A DNA stretch of 64,000 nt, taken from NCBI RefSeq assembly GCF_000333035.1, contig NZ_BANU01000033.1, positions 1-64,000 on the forward strand, written 5' to 3'. The first letter of the stretch is position 1. Each line of letters starts with the position of its first letter. This stretch comes from Gordonia sihwensis NBRC 108236 (GTDB lineage Bacteria > Actinomycetota > Actinomycetes > Mycobacteriales > Mycobacteriaceae). Position numbers and translations under genes: made by a program. This document shows, one piece after another, positions 6,705 to 16,208 of this stretch. The notes beneath the pieces were generated by a model, which ran no database searches, was not told where the DNA came from, and worked only from the letters and a program-made list of their open reading frames with translations.

Positions 6705-9700
6705 GTGCCGATGTCCCAGTGGTCGACGCGGAAGGTCGAGATGGCCCGGCGGCCCGACGGAAGCATGGTCGCTGTTGACGCCGACACGACTGTGGCCGGG
6801 TTAGAACCGGATCCTGCTCCACTCGACGAGGCCCGCGCCGATCACGACCAGGACACTCGCTCATCGACAGCCTCACCGGTCACGACGGAGCACTCGTCTC
6901 GACCCGCTGCGGCAAGGTTCGTGCATCCAGGTCACCAACTCGTACCCACCGGAGCGAAAGCTCGCGCGCGTGCCAACATCGCCGCGGTGCAGATCGTCCG
7001 CACCTGCCGTGAGGAACAGCGACCAGCGACGCCTGCTGAGCAGGACGTCCTCGCTCAATGGTCAGGATGGGGCGCGATTCCGGAGATCTTCGACGAATCA
7101 AGAGGCGAATGGGCCGCGGACCGAGCCCGGCTACGCGAGCTGCTTGGACCCGACGAGTGGGCAGATGCCCGTGCTTCCACGCTCAACGCTCACTACACCG
7201 ACCCTGCAATCGCCCAAGTCATGTGGGATGCGCTGCAGAGGGCTGGATTCGAGTCTGGCCGAGTCCTCGAACCCGGCGCCGGATCGGGTACGTTCATCGC
7301 GCTCGCACCCGAAGACGCGGTCATGGTCGGCGTCGAGAAAGACCCAGTGACCGCTGAGGTAGCGCACTTGCTCAATCCCCATGCGCAGATCCGTCTTGAA
7401 GGTTTCGAGGTCACCAACGTCCCTGAGCGGAGCTTCGATGCGGTGATCGGCAACGTGCCGTTCGGGAAGTTCTCGGTCCCCGACCCAGTGTGGAACCCGC
7501 ACAACCACTCGATCCATAACGCATTCCTGATCAAGAGCTTGCACCTGACAGAGCCTGGCGGGTGGGTCATGGCCATCACTACTGCCGGAACGCTTGACGC
7601 GCAGAATCGGCGTTCCCGTGAGGCGCTCGCTGAGCTGGCCGACCTCGTAGGCGCGGTCAGGCTGCCGACTGACGCCTTCAAAGACGTCGCCGGCACCTCG
7701 GTAGTCACTGACATCCTGATGTTCCGCCGGCTGGACAGTCCTCGACCGAAGTGGGACAAGCCTGCATGGATCGACACCACCGAGGTGGACGTTCCTGCGG
7801 CCGACGGAGGCCTGGAATCGGTGCGGATCAACGCCTACTTCACTGAGCCCGAGCATCGCGAGCACGTGCTTGGCACGCTCTCGGTCGGCCGCGGCCTCTA
7901 CCGTGACGGGTCGCTGACTGTCAGCGGCCGCGACGCCGACCGACCGCTGGCCGATCAGGTCCGAGAGGCGCTCACAGACGTCGTCGATCGCGCGCTACGG
8001 CAGGGCGCCGGACACAGCCCGCGGCCACGAACGGAAGATCAGATTCACAAGTTCGCTACTGGTCTCGGGACGCCGGCGACTCTGTATGCCGATCAGGTCA
8101 CTCCCGGTCATATCCGCTATGACGTCGAGCGCAACGTATTCGAGTCGGCGGATTTCAGTGGCCAGTGGCAAGAACTCACCATGCCCAAGTCCCGGATGAA
8201 GGAAGCGCGGCACCTGCTACGTCTCCGGGATCTTGGAACCGAACTGATCGCTGAACAGACTTCGGAGGCGAGCAACCCGGATCGTAAGGCGCAGCTTCGC
8301 AACGAACTAAATGCAGTCTACGACGCGTACCACTCCGCGTACGGTCCGATCAACCGCTTCGCAGTTCACGGCGGCCGAGCGCGGACACCAGAGGAAGCCG
8401 CCGAACGGCTCGCAACGCGAGTGCAGAAGTGGCGGGTGGCCAACCCTGAGACTAACGGCCGGCCGTGGCAGGGCGAGCTGCCCGAGGACACGCTCGCTGC
8501 GCTCACAGAAGAAGCATGGGCCCCGACCTCGGTAAGCGTGCGACAACCACATCTGGAAAAGCTGCGACGCGACCCAGGTCTATCGGTAGTGCTGTCTCTG
8601 GAAAACTTCAACGAGGATGACCAAAGCGCGCGCAAGGCGGACATCTTCGTACGCGATGTCGTTGTCGCACCCGAACGCGCCGAACATGCCGAGTCCTCCG
8701 CAGACGCCGTCGCGATCACGATGGCGGAGAAGGGGCGGGTCGACCTTGAACGGATTGGCGAGCTCCTGGGTCTGCAGGACCACGACGAGATTCGTACCGC
8801 CCTCGGCGACACGGTATTCATCTCGCCTGACGGCACAGGGGATCTCATTCCGGCCGAGCATCTGCTCACCGGCAACGTACGCCAGCGTCATACACGATTG
8901 ACAGAACTAGCCTCGGCGGCCGAAGACACAGTGCTTGCCGGCGAATACACTCGCGCCGCCGCCGCGGTCGCCGAAGTCATCCCGAATGACCTCGCTGCTA
9001 CCGACATCGGCCAAGTGCAGCCAGGAGTGACGTGGGTATCCCTCGAGGACTACAGGCAGTTCATCGTCGAGGCTCTCGGAGGCCCGAGCGACACCACCGT
9101 TGAGCGTGCGGCAGGTAGCTGGGTAGTTACCGGGAGCCCGTATCGATCAGACCGCGCCCGCTACGAGAGCGAGTTCGGTGCGGAAAGCCGGGACTCGCGC
9201 AAGTCGCTCAACGCAGGCCAGCTGTTCCAGAAGCTCCTGAACCAGGAGCCGATCAAAGTCAGCAACCCGCAATCGGAGATCGAGGCCGGCGCGCCACTGG
9301 TGGATCAGGAAGCAACGATCCGAGCACAGGTGCAAGCAGAGAAGATCGCGGCTGAGTTCGGTCGCTGGGTCTGGTCAGACCCAGAGCGCAGCACGAGGCT
9401 GTTGCGCGAGTTCAACGACCGCTTCAATTCCTTCGTCCCGCCCGCGTACGACGGTTCGCACCTGACGCTGCCGGGACTGTCCCCCGACTTCGAGCCCCAC
9501 CCCTACCAACGGGCGGCAGTCGCACGCATGATCGCCGAGCCGACGGTGCTCCTCGATCACGTTGTCGGCGCCGGCAAAACGGGATCGATGCTCATGGGGG
9601 CGATGGAGCTCAAACGTCGTGGTCTCGTCTCACAGCCGTGGCTCGTGGTCCCGACCCATCTGATCGAGCAAATGACGCGCGAGTCCAAGCAGTGGTACCC

Positions 9701-12386
9701 GGCAGCGCAGATACTCGCAGGCCGCCGCGGAATGACTGACGAAGATCGCCGGCAGTTCGTTGCGCAGACCGCGGTCAAGGAATGGGATCTGGTCATCATC
9801 CCCGCGAGTGTGTTCGAGAGGATCAATGTTCATCCGGACCGCAGACGTAACCACCTCGAACGCCAACTCGTCGAACTCGGCATCGAACTGGACCAGAAGC
9901 TCGGCAGCGGATCGACCGCGACGATCAAACGGATCGAGCAGGCGAAGAAGACTCTCGAGAAGCGCATAGCGAAGTTGCAGACCCTCAAACTCGACGATGG
10001 TGTTCGGTTCGAGCAGTCGGGATGCGACTACCTGATCGTTGATGAGGCACACGGGTACAAGAACCGCCAGCGGGTCGCGTCGATTGACTCACTGGCGCAC
10101 GTAGGATCGGCAAAGGCCGAAGACCTAGCGATGAAGCTCGACCTGCTACGGGAGCGAGCGCGACACAAAGCCCTCGCTGAGGGACGATGGCTCGTCCCCG
10201 GTCAAGAGAAGGTGGCGACCTTCGCTACCGGTACACCGATCGCCAACAGCCTCGCTGAGGCGTGGGTGATGCAGTCCTATATGCGACCGGACATTCTCGC
10301 ATCAGCCGGCGTCGCATCAGTCAACGACTGGTCTGCGATGTTCACCAAGACCACCTCGCAGACTGTCACCAACGCAACTGGAACACAGCTCCGCGTGGTC
10401 TCCAGCGTCAACTCGTTCAGCAACGTCCAGTCGATGTATGCACTCTCCGCAGTATTCTCCGATGTCGTCGTGCGCGACCAGGTGCCGGCAAACCTTCCTA
10501 AGTTCGGCGCCCGCAAGATGATCCTCACCGAACCCGGCCAGGAAGTCCGCGACTTCATCACCGACCTCGAGTACCGCAGCGATCACATGCCCGATGATCC
10601 GCGGCTCGACAACCCGCTCAAGGTGCTCAACGACGGACGCAATGTCGCTCTCGACCCCAGACTGGTCGGACTCACCCCATCCGAAGATGGCCGAACTCGC
10701 GCGGAAGCAGTCGCTGAGACTGTTGCGGCGATCCACCATCGAGACAACGAGCGCGTCTACAACGACGGAGCGGGTCAGCCCTCACCGATCCCGGGATCAC
10801 TGCAAGTCGTCTTCTGCGACCGCGGTACTCCGAAGCCCGGTGGACAGTGGTCGGTGTATGACGCGGTCCGCGGCGAGCTGGAGCAGCGCGGTGTGCCGGC
10901 CGAGCAGATCCGCTTCATCCACGACGCCGTCACACCGGCCCAGCGGAACCAGCTTTTCGACGACTGCCTTGCTGGCCGTGTGCGCGTTCTCATCGGGTCC
11001 ACCGAGCGCATGGGAACCGGAATGAACGTTCAGCGCCGCCTCGTTGCCCTCCACCACATGGACGTGCCGTGGCGCCCAGCGGACCTGGAACAGCGCGAGG
11101 GGCGCATCATCCGCCAGGGAAACCAGAACGATGAGGTCGAGATCTACAGCTACGCCACAGCTGGAACCACCGACACAATCATGTGGGGCAAGGTGGAGGC
11201 GAAGGCAGCGTTCATCAGCCAGTACAAGCAAGGGCTGATCGACAACACCGCGGACGTCGCCGACATCGAGGAGCAATCCCTGACCGAGGCCGCCGCGGCC
11301 ACGAAGGCCGCGGCCACCGGTGACGAGCGGTTCATGCGAATGGTCGAGTTGCAGAACGACGTCGACCGCCTCACTGCACTCGAGAACACTTTCCGGGACG
11401 CTCAGAACCAAGCGCGCTTCGACCTTCGCACCCTCGAGAAGAAGATCCCCGCGCTGTCGGCGAGCATCAAGGTCGTCACACCCCTAGCGGAGTCGATACC
11501 GGACTGGGACGCAGCAGGGCGACCCCTCACCGTCCTTGGGGCTGGCGAACCCGCGGCGCATCCAGAACGCCCTGAACGAGGTGAGGCGTTACTCGAAGCG
11601 ATCCGCTTCCGCTGGATGGGTCTGAAAGGAATGGGCGCCGGCCACTACAAATCGATCGCTGAGTTCCCCAGCGGTGTGCAGCTACAAATGTCGCGGCCGG
11701 CCGATGGCGAAGATATCCACTTGCGGCTGTTCGGCGGTGCACTCGACGAGCCGATCTGGATGCGGAACCTCGACGCCGACAGCACACTCAAGTCGACCTC
11801 CCTGTCAGCTACCGCGAGCGGAATCTTGACTCGAGTGGAGAATGCTTACGCCGTCATCGCGACCCGGCCTCAACGACTCCAGCACGACTTGGAGCGGGCG
11901 ATTAGCGACAAGGATCTGGCCGCGGTACGCGCCGACGGAGTCTTCCCCGATGCGGATCGGCTGACCGGACTTCGTGTCGAGCTGCAACAGATCAAGATGG
12001 CGATCGAAGCGGCACAGAACTCGCCAGAGGAACGAGCGCGCCGCGAGGCTGCCCAGCTTCGCCTGGCCAGCAGCGGGCGAGAACCCGGATGGAGTCTGCA
12101 ATGGAACCCCACCAAGCAGATGCTCGAGGAGTCGCCATGCGACTCGGTCGATAGGTACCGAGCAGCAGTGCAGATTGGCGAAGCTCGCCGATCAGCGGAA
12201 TGGCACCGCACCCACGCTCCTGACGGCAGAGAACTCACCCCGTCCGAGATCGCCGCGAATGTCGCCCGCCGCGGTCTCAAACCGATCGGCCCGGTGAACT
12301 CCAGACCCCAACCACCAACGCAGAGCACACGCGACGCTAGTCCCAACCGTTCAACCCAACCGCGCGAACCGGGACTGGAACTGTAG
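6705..12386 (+). CDS. DarB-like DNA methylase-SNF2 helicase fusion
   Basis: A protein of about 1,890 residues joins an N6-adenine methyltransferase-like domain (motif I VLEPGAGSGTF near residue 187; the catalytic NPPY-type motif reads GNVPFG near 248) to an SNF2/DEAH helicase (Walker A HVVGAGKTGS near 953, VDEAHGYKN near 1112, motif VI QREGRIIRQGN near 1463). This layout is that of phage P1 DarB and related proteins of conjugative elements, which protect incoming DNA from type I restriction; that role here is inferred. The frame stays open back to an ATG at 6009, but that part overlaps the 6064 gene with shadow-like composition. GTG 6705 or ATG 6711 is my choice; the DNQLSIFDLDDY segment at about 6570-6605 looks protein-like, so the true start may be earlier. 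Confidence 0.85.
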   Translation: MPMSQWSTRKVEMARRPDGSMVAVDADTTVAGLEPDPAPLDEARADHDQDTRSSTASPVTTEHSSRPAAARFVHPGHQLVPTGAKARARANIAAVQIVRTCREEQRPATPAEQDVLAQWSGWGAIPEIFDESRGEWAADRARLRELLGPDEWADARASTLNAHYTDPAIAQVMWDALQRAGFESGRVLEPGAGSGTFIALAPEDAVMVGVEKDPVTAEVAHLLNPHAQIRLEGFEVTNVPERSFDAVIGNVPFGKFSVPDPVWNPHNHSIHNAFLIKSLHLTEPGGWVMAITTAGTLDAQNRRSREALAELADLVGAVRLPTDAFKDVAGTSVVTDILMFRRLDSPRPKWDKPAWIDTTEVDVPAADGGLESVRINAYFTEPEHREHVLGTLSVGRGLYRDGSLTVSGRDADRPLADQVREALTDVVDRALRQGAGHSPRPRTEDQIHKFATGLGTPATLYADQVTPGHIRYDVERNVFESADFSGQWQELTMPKSRMKEARHLLRLRDLGTELIAEQTSEASNPDRKAQLRNELNAVYDAYHSAYGPINRFAVHGGRARTPEEAAERLATRVQKWRVANPETNGRPWQGELPEDTLAALTEEAWAPTSVSVRQPHLEKLRRDPGLSVVLSLENFNEDDQSARKADIFVRDVVVAPERAEHAESSADAVAITMAEKGRVDLERIGELLGLQDHDEIRTALGDTVFISPDGTGDLIPAEHLLTGNVRQRHTRLTELASAAEDTVLAGEYTRAAAAVAEVIPNDLAATDIGQVQPGVTWVSLEDYRQFIVEALGGPSDTTVERAAGSWVVTGSPYRSDRARYESEFGAESRDSRKSLNAGQLFQKLLNQEPIKVSNPQSEIEAGAPLVDQEATIRAQVQAEKIAAEFGRWVWSDPERSTRLLREFNDRFNSFVPPAYDGSHLTLPGLSPDFEPHPYQRAAVARMIAEPTVLLDHVVGAGKTGSMLMGAMELKRRGLVSQPWLVVPTHLIEQMTRESKQWYPAAQILAGRRGMTDEDRRQFVAQTAVKEWDLVIIPASVFERINVHPDRRRNHLERQLVELGIELDQKLGSGSTATIKRIEQAKKTLEKRIAKLQTLKLDDGVRFEQSGCDYLIVDEAHGYKNRQRVASIDSLAHVGSAKAEDLAMKLDLLRERARHKALAEGRWLVPGQEKVATFATGTPIANSLAEAWVMQSYMRPDILASAGVASVNDWSAMFTKTTSQTVTNATGTQLRVVSSVNSFSNVQSMYALSAVFSDVVVRDQVPANLPKFGARKMILTEPGQEVRDFITDLEYRSDHMPDDPRLDNPLKVLNDGRNVALDPRLVGLTPSEDGRTRAEAVAETVAAIHHRDNERVYNDGAGQPSPIPGSLQVVFCDRGTPKPGGQWSVYDAVRGELEQRGVPAEQIRFIHDAVTPAQRNQLFDDCLAGRVRVLIGSTERMGTGMNVQRRLVALHHMDVPWRPADLEQREGRIIRQGNQNDEVEIYSYATAGTTDTIMWGKVEAKAAFISQYKQGLIDNTADVADIEEQSLTEAAAATKAAATGDERFMRMVELQNDVDRLTALENTFRDAQNQARFDLRTLEKKIPALSASIKVVTPLAESIPDWDAAGRPLTVLGAGEPAAHPERPERGEALLEAIRFRWMGLKGMGAGHYKSIAEFPSGVQLQMSRPADGEDIHLRLFGGALDEPIWMRNLDADSTLKSTSLSATASGILTRVENAYAVIATRPQRLQHDLERAISDKDLAAVRADGVFPDADRLTGLRVELQQIKMAIEAAQNSPEERARREAAQLRLASSGREPGWSLQWNPTKQMLEESPCDSVDRYRAAVQIGEARRSAEWHRTHAPDGRELTPSEIAANVARRGLKPIGPVNSRPQPPTQSTRDASPNRSTQPREPGLEL

Positions 12387-12398
12387 AGCTACCCACCA

Positions 12399-12438
12399 GA
12401 TGGAGGCGGTCACCCTGCACAGGGTGACCGCCTCCATC
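12399..12438. terminator. Bidirectional hairpin terminator
   Basis: A perfect 19-bp stem (arms 12399-12417 and 12420-12438) with a two-base loop stands between the convergent methylase-helicase and membrane-protein genes. Confidence 0.85.
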
Positions 12439-12474
12439 GTCTTCACTCCCCGACTACGTGCCGGCCGACGATCT

Positions 12475-12837
12475 TCAACGCTGAATCTGTCGCCGGTACT
12501 CGGCGTCGTACGCTGCCTGCCGCCGGCCGTGCCACTCGGCCTGCTGCATGGCCATCACCCACTGTTGATGTTGCTGGGCCTGCGCTCGCCGCCAGACAGC
12601 AAGCCGTCGCCGGTTGATGATGAACCGCGCGACGAAAGCAATCGTCACGAGCCACGACAACGTGATGACGACGACGAGCATCTGTGTACCTGACAGCTCG
12701 TGCTGGACCATGAGTCCAGCCGTCAGCCCGATGAACAAATAGAACACGATGCCGAGACCGAGTGCCTTCAGCAGCCACACGGCCACACTGGGCCGCCGCC
12801 TCGTCGGCTGATGCGGCGGCGGGAACGGTGCGCTCAT
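12475..12837 (-). CDS. Small membrane protein
   Basis: The 120-residue protein has a Pro-rich N-terminus, two transmembrane segments (LLKALGLGIVFYLFIGLTAG and MLVVVITLSWLVTIAFVARF) and a Gln/Arg-rich cytoplasmic C-terminus (RRAQAQQHQQWVMAMQQ). The family is not recognised. It lies beside the mobilization genes but on the other strand, so it may belong to the transfer apparatus; this is only positional inference. Confidence 0.65.
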   Translation of the reverse strand: MSAPFPPPHQPTRRRPSVAVWLLKALGLGIVFYLFIGLTAGLMVQHELSGTQMLVVVITLSWLVTIAFVARFIINRRRLAVWRRAQAQQHQQWVMAMQQAEWHGRRQAAYDAEYRRQIQR

Positions 12838-13225
12838 GATCGACTCCTGTCTCTTCGGCTGTCACCGTATCGGCACGCGATGACATCTGTTCCTCTCGAC
12901 CTCGACTTCGTCTGGCTGAGCCCGGGCAGTCAGCCCAGGACCCACATCTTCTCCCCAGCCCGTCCCAGGCCTGGAAGCAGCGAATCGTGCGGTCCACGCG
13001 CGCCGAACGGGCCTCCCTGCGGTCGGGCTCTGCTTTCCACTCCGCTGCGCTCCGTTCGCAATCTACCACGCGGAGCGCGGAGCAAGCTATTGTTTAGGCA
13101 TGCCTAAACGTTGCGTACCTTTGCTTTCGCCGGTACGCTGAGACCGAATCGTTGATGTCGGCGGGGTTCCCCGGAGGGGATCGCTGCGCTGGGCTCGGTG
13201 GCCGGAGGCCAGGGAGGCGGGGCTC
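12838..13225. promoter_or_regulatory. oriT: Candidate oriT region
   Basis: This 388-base gene-free stretch precedes mobC and the relaxase, the usual place of a transfer origin. It holds an 18-bp perfect palindrome, GTTTAGGCATGCCTAAAC at 13092-13109, followed by GCGTACC (13113-13119) paired with GGTACGC (13132-13138) around a 12-base loop. A palindrome plus an adjacent hairpin resembles the relaxosome binding and nick region of Mob systems. The exact nic site cannot be read from sequence alone. The left part shows only GC-rich sequence. Confidence 0.55.
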
Positions 13226-13654
13226 ATGAATGAGCAGGACCCGAACGCTTCGCGCGCGTTCCTCCGCCGGCGTCGGCGCAACGTGGTCGGTGGTCGCACC
13301 AACAAGATCGAAGTGAAAGTCACTGCCGTAGAGCAGCAGCGACTACGTGCTGCCGCCGACGACGCCGGCGTCAGTGTTCAACGACTGATGGTTGCGCGAA
13401 CCTTGTCACCTGTTGCGGCCGTGCCAGTAGGACGGGAAGAGAAGGTTGCGGCCTGGCAGCAGGCTGTGGACATGCGCAACTTGATCGCTGGCATCGGCGT
13501 CAATCTCAATCAGATCGCTCGACAGGCGAACTCCGAGGCTGAGATTCCGGCAGAGTTCGCCGCGGCGTGTGCAGGTGTCGATCGCGCGCTCTCCCGGATC
13601 ACCGCCGCATTCAACGAGGTCTTCAACGATCCCTCGACGAGGATCGGCGAGTGA
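13226..13654 (+). CDS. mobC: MobC-like relaxosome accessory protein
   Basis: The 142-residue protein has a basic N-terminus (FLRRRRRNVVGGRTNKIEVK) and then a ribbon-helix-helix-like region (VTAVEQQRLRAAADDAGVS, VQRLMVARTL), followed by the LIAGIGVNLNQIARQANSEA segment that is typical of MobC-type plasmid mobilization proteins. Such proteins bind oriT and help the relaxase open it. The start has a GGAGGCGGGG site, and the stop overlaps the relaxase GTG by four bases, so the two are made together. Confidence 0.85.
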   Translation: MNEQDPNASRAFLRRRRRNVVGGRTNKIEVKVTAVEQQRLRAAADDAGVSVQRLMVARTLSPVAAVPVGREEKVAAWQQAVDMRNLIAGIGVNLNQIARQANSEAEIPAEFAAACAGVDRALSRITAAFNEVFNDPSTRIGE

Positions 13655-15669
13655 TCCCGGCGATCTCATCCGGCGCACGGATGTACGGTCTGGTCTCGTA
13701 TCTCGCCGGCCCGGGTAAAGCGAACGAACATGAGAACCAGCACGTGCTCGCCGCCAGTTCCTCCGAAGTGTTCTATGCCGGAGGCGCTGGAGCTGTGCTC
13801 GATGCCGAGCACGTTCACAATCTCGCGGCGACCCTCGATGAGGCTCGAGTGGTGTTCGGCGCCGAAGTTGTGCGGCGCGACAACAGGAAGCTCGCGGCCG
13901 CCCGTGAACGTGGCCTGGGCGGGCGTGCAGCGCTGGCTGAGGCCAGCATCGATGAGAATGTGTGGCACTGTTCGCTGTCGCTACCTCCGGAAGCCGGGGC
14001 ACTCGACGATGCCCAGTGGTCGAGCATCGTCCACGAGTTCATGGAAGAAATGGGCTTCGACGACCCGGATCACGCACAGGCTCGCTGGGTGGCGATCCGT
14101 CACGGGGTAACGAAGAACGGTGGCGATCACGTGCACATCGCAGCATCACGTGTGCGTGATGACGGGTCGGTCGTGCAACTGTTCCGTCCACACCCGGAAC
14201 GTAGCGACCGCAAGGAAGGCGACTGGCCGCGCGCACAGCGTGTGTGCCGCGCACTCGAAGCCAAGCACGGTCTGGAAGTTCTGTCCGGTGGCCGAGACAT
14301 GCCTACCCGCGGCACCGCCCATGCGCAGTCCGCGCACGCGGACAAGGCCGGCCGACCGGAGGCTCCCTCGGCCGAACTGGCTCGGCGCGTGCGGGCGGCC
14401 GCGGTCGCGTCGGAGAGCGAAGCGGAGTTTGTGCGACTGGTGCGGGCCGACGGATTGATTATCCGGCCTGCACACTATGACAAGACCGACCCGAAGGCCG
14501 TCACCGGATTCAGCGTCGGCCTGCCGGCGAGTGAGTACGCCAACCGGCACGGAAAGCCGATCATGCACGGCGGCAAGAAGCTCGGTGAAGATCTGTCATT
14601 GCCACGACTTCGTGAACGATGGATCGACGACAAGAACGCACGCGCTGATGCCAGGTCGGCGTGGGAACATGCGTCACGCAATGCTGCACCGTCTCCTCCC
14701 CCACCGCCGCGCGGTGAGCAGCCTGTCATCGCTCAGCTCGCGGCTGTCGATGACAGGCTGCGCTCGATCCTCCGACCGCTGGCTCAGTCGTCGGCGACCG
14801 AGGCCGATTATGTGCGCGCGGTCCGTGCTCACCGCGACGTGTTGATTCGTCCACGGTTCGCCCGCGGCTCCACCACCGAAGTCACCGGCTACAGTGTCGC
14901 GCTCCGGCCCAGTCTGGCCGCAGACAGCGACGGTAAGCCGGCATGGAGGTCGGCCGGATACCTCGCTGACGAACTGAAGCTCTCCTCGCTTCGGCAGAGG
15001 TGGCCCGGCGGCACCGACCATCAGAAGCTGGCCGCGGCGGCGTGGCGTCGCGCGGACGTGACGCCCGTACACGCCGCCGACTCGCGGCCGGCCGGTCCTC
15101 GCGCGGCGGCCGCGGCCGAGGCGGCCAACCGTTGGGAGAGACGCGTTAACTCGGTCTCAGATAGGACGTCGAAGTCGTGGCACACTGCCGCCGGTGACAC
15201 TGCCGCCGCGGTCGGTGCGGCGGCCCGCCACATGGGCGGTGCGGACGCGCGTGATCTGAACCGGTTGGCCGATGCACTCTCCGGCGCCGCCAGCGAACGT
15301 CGCAGCACCGGAGCGGCCGGAAGCCGCGCGCAAACGCGTAGTGCTGTCGCTCGTGTCGCGGCGACGATGATCGCCGGTGCGAGCAACGGAGACGACACCA
15401 CATTGCTATGGATGGCCGTGACTCGGCAGATGATCGCCGCCAGTCGCGCGATCGCAGAAGCGATGGCAGCGCAAGGACATCTGCGGCAAGCGCGGCGGAT
15501 CCGTGCAGCCAGTGCGGCCGTCGATCGCCGGTTCGCTGACCGCGCGCCGTCCCCGGCGGCGAACCGGACGAGGCCGGCCGCTCGGCGGCAGGTGTCGGCA
15601 GGCCCGCCGATCGAGCGGCCTCGTCCGACACCACGGTCGAACGAGGGACGTCGAGGGTTCGAGCGATAG
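13651..15669 (+). CDS. MobP-like relaxase
   Basis: This protein of about 672 residues starts at a GTG overlapping the mobC stop (GTGA). Residues 1-210 carry the Relaxase/Mobilisation nuclease fold: MYGLVSYLAGPG, VWHCSLSLPPE, and the metal-binding triad region RHGVTKNGGDHVHIAASRV near residues 150-168. It should nick oriT and pilot the strand. The middle holds a domain of about 80-90 residues present twice: about 246-335 (EAEFVRLVRADGLIIRP...LRERW) and about 369-451 (EADYVRAVRAHRDVLIRP...LRQRW). The C-terminus is Ala/Arg-rich and helical. Confidence 0.9.
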   Translation: MIPAISSGARMYGLVSYLAGPGKANEHENQHVLAASSSEVFYAGGAGAVLDAEHVHNLAATLDEARVVFGAEVVRRDNRKLAAARERGLGGRAALAEASIDENVWHCSLSLPPEAGALDDAQWSSIVHEFMEEMGFDDPDHAQARWVAIRHGVTKNGGDHVHIAASRVRDDGSVVQLFRPHPERSDRKEGDWPRAQRVCRALEAKHGLEVLSGGRDMPTRGTAHAQSAHADKAGRPEAPSAELARRVRAAAVASESEAEFVRLVRADGLIIRPAHYDKTDPKAVTGFSVGLPASEYANRHGKPIMHGGKKLGEDLSLPRLRERWIDDKNARADARSAWEHASRNAAPSPPPPPRGEQPVIAQLAAVDDRLRSILRPLAQSSATEADYVRAVRAHRDVLIRPRFARGSTTEVTGYSVALRPSLAADSDGKPAWRSAGYLADELKLSSLRQRWPGGTDHQKLAAAAWRRADVTPVHAADSRPAGPRAAAAAEAANRWERRVNSVSDRTSKSWHTAAGDTAAAVGAAARHMGGADARDLNRLADALSGAASERRSTGAAGSRAQTRSAVARVAATMIAGASNGDDTTLLWMAVTRQMIAASRAIAEAMAAQGHLRQARRIRAASAAVDRRFADRAPSPAANRTRPAARRQVSAGPPIERPRPTPRSNEGRRGFER

Positions 15670-15685
15670 AGACGACCGCAACATA

Positions 15686-15730
15686 CGAACACGACCCTGT
15701 GATCACGTGGCGATCACAGGGTCGTGTTCG
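15686..15730. terminator. Bidirectional hairpin terminator
   Basis: A perfect 19-bp stem (15686-15704 with 15712-15730) and seven-base loop lies between the relaxase gene and the convergent transfer cluster. Confidence 0.85.
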
Positions 15731-15747
15731 GGTGATAAGGCCGGCAG

Positions 15748-16125
15748 TTACACCGCTACCGGGCGAGATGGCGTCTCGCCGACCGGTGGTGCCGCAGACT
15801 GCGCGCCACTCTCGAGTTTGGGCTCGGTGCGCTTGGTTCTGCGCGGGGCGCGCTTACGGCCGGCCAATGGTTCCACCATGAGTTCGTCGAGTCGCGCCTT
15901 GGGCGCTCCGCTCTTACGTGCGGCCTTGACCAATGCTGTCAACTGGTCGACCCGCTCCCTATCCGCGGATAGGAACTCCTCGCGGGCGGCGAGGATCTCG
16001 CGCGAGAGAGCCATCGCTGGCACCAGCGCCTCGCGCCGACGACGTTGGCGCTCCGCTAGCTCGGCGGCTTCCTTCGCGTCCTCGGCTTCCAGCTCGGCCA
16101 CGACGTCTGCTGCTATGTCTGTCAT
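15748..16125 (-). CDS. Acidic/basic helical hypothetical protein
   Basis: The 125-residue product has a long charged helix, probably coiled-coil (VVAELEAEDAKEAAELAERQ), then a basic tail (RKRAPRRTKRTEPK). No family is recognised. The ATG follows AGAAGGTAGG at 16132-16141, and a copy of the shared GACCGTCCAA box lies 36 bases upstream, so it probably has its own promoter although it stands at the end of the transfer cluster. Confidence 0.65.
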   Translation of the reverse strand: MTDIAADVVAELEAEDAKEAAELAERQRRRREALVPAMALSREILAAREEFLSADRERVDQLTALVKAARKSGAPKARLDELMVEPLAGRKRAPRRTKRTEPKLESGAQSAAPPVGETPSRPVAV

Positions 16126-16160
16126 GTTGTCCTACCTTCTATGAGATTGCTCGGGTGGCT

Positions 16161-16171
16161 GACCGTCCAAG
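16161..16171 (-). promoter_or_regulatory. Shared box, copy 2
   Basis: On the minus strand this reads CTTGGACGGTC, matching the boxes at 5975, 36999 and 61672 in ten core bases. It precedes the AGAAGGTAGG ribosome site of the gene starting at 16125. Confidence 0.55.
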
Positions 16172-16208
16172 GAACCACCGCATGTATCAATCTACGGATT
16201 CGTGGGTG

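Noticed and set aside
12700..13107. Plus-strand gene in the oriT region
   Set aside because: No ribosome site, mixed composition, and it lies opposite the membrane-protein gene.
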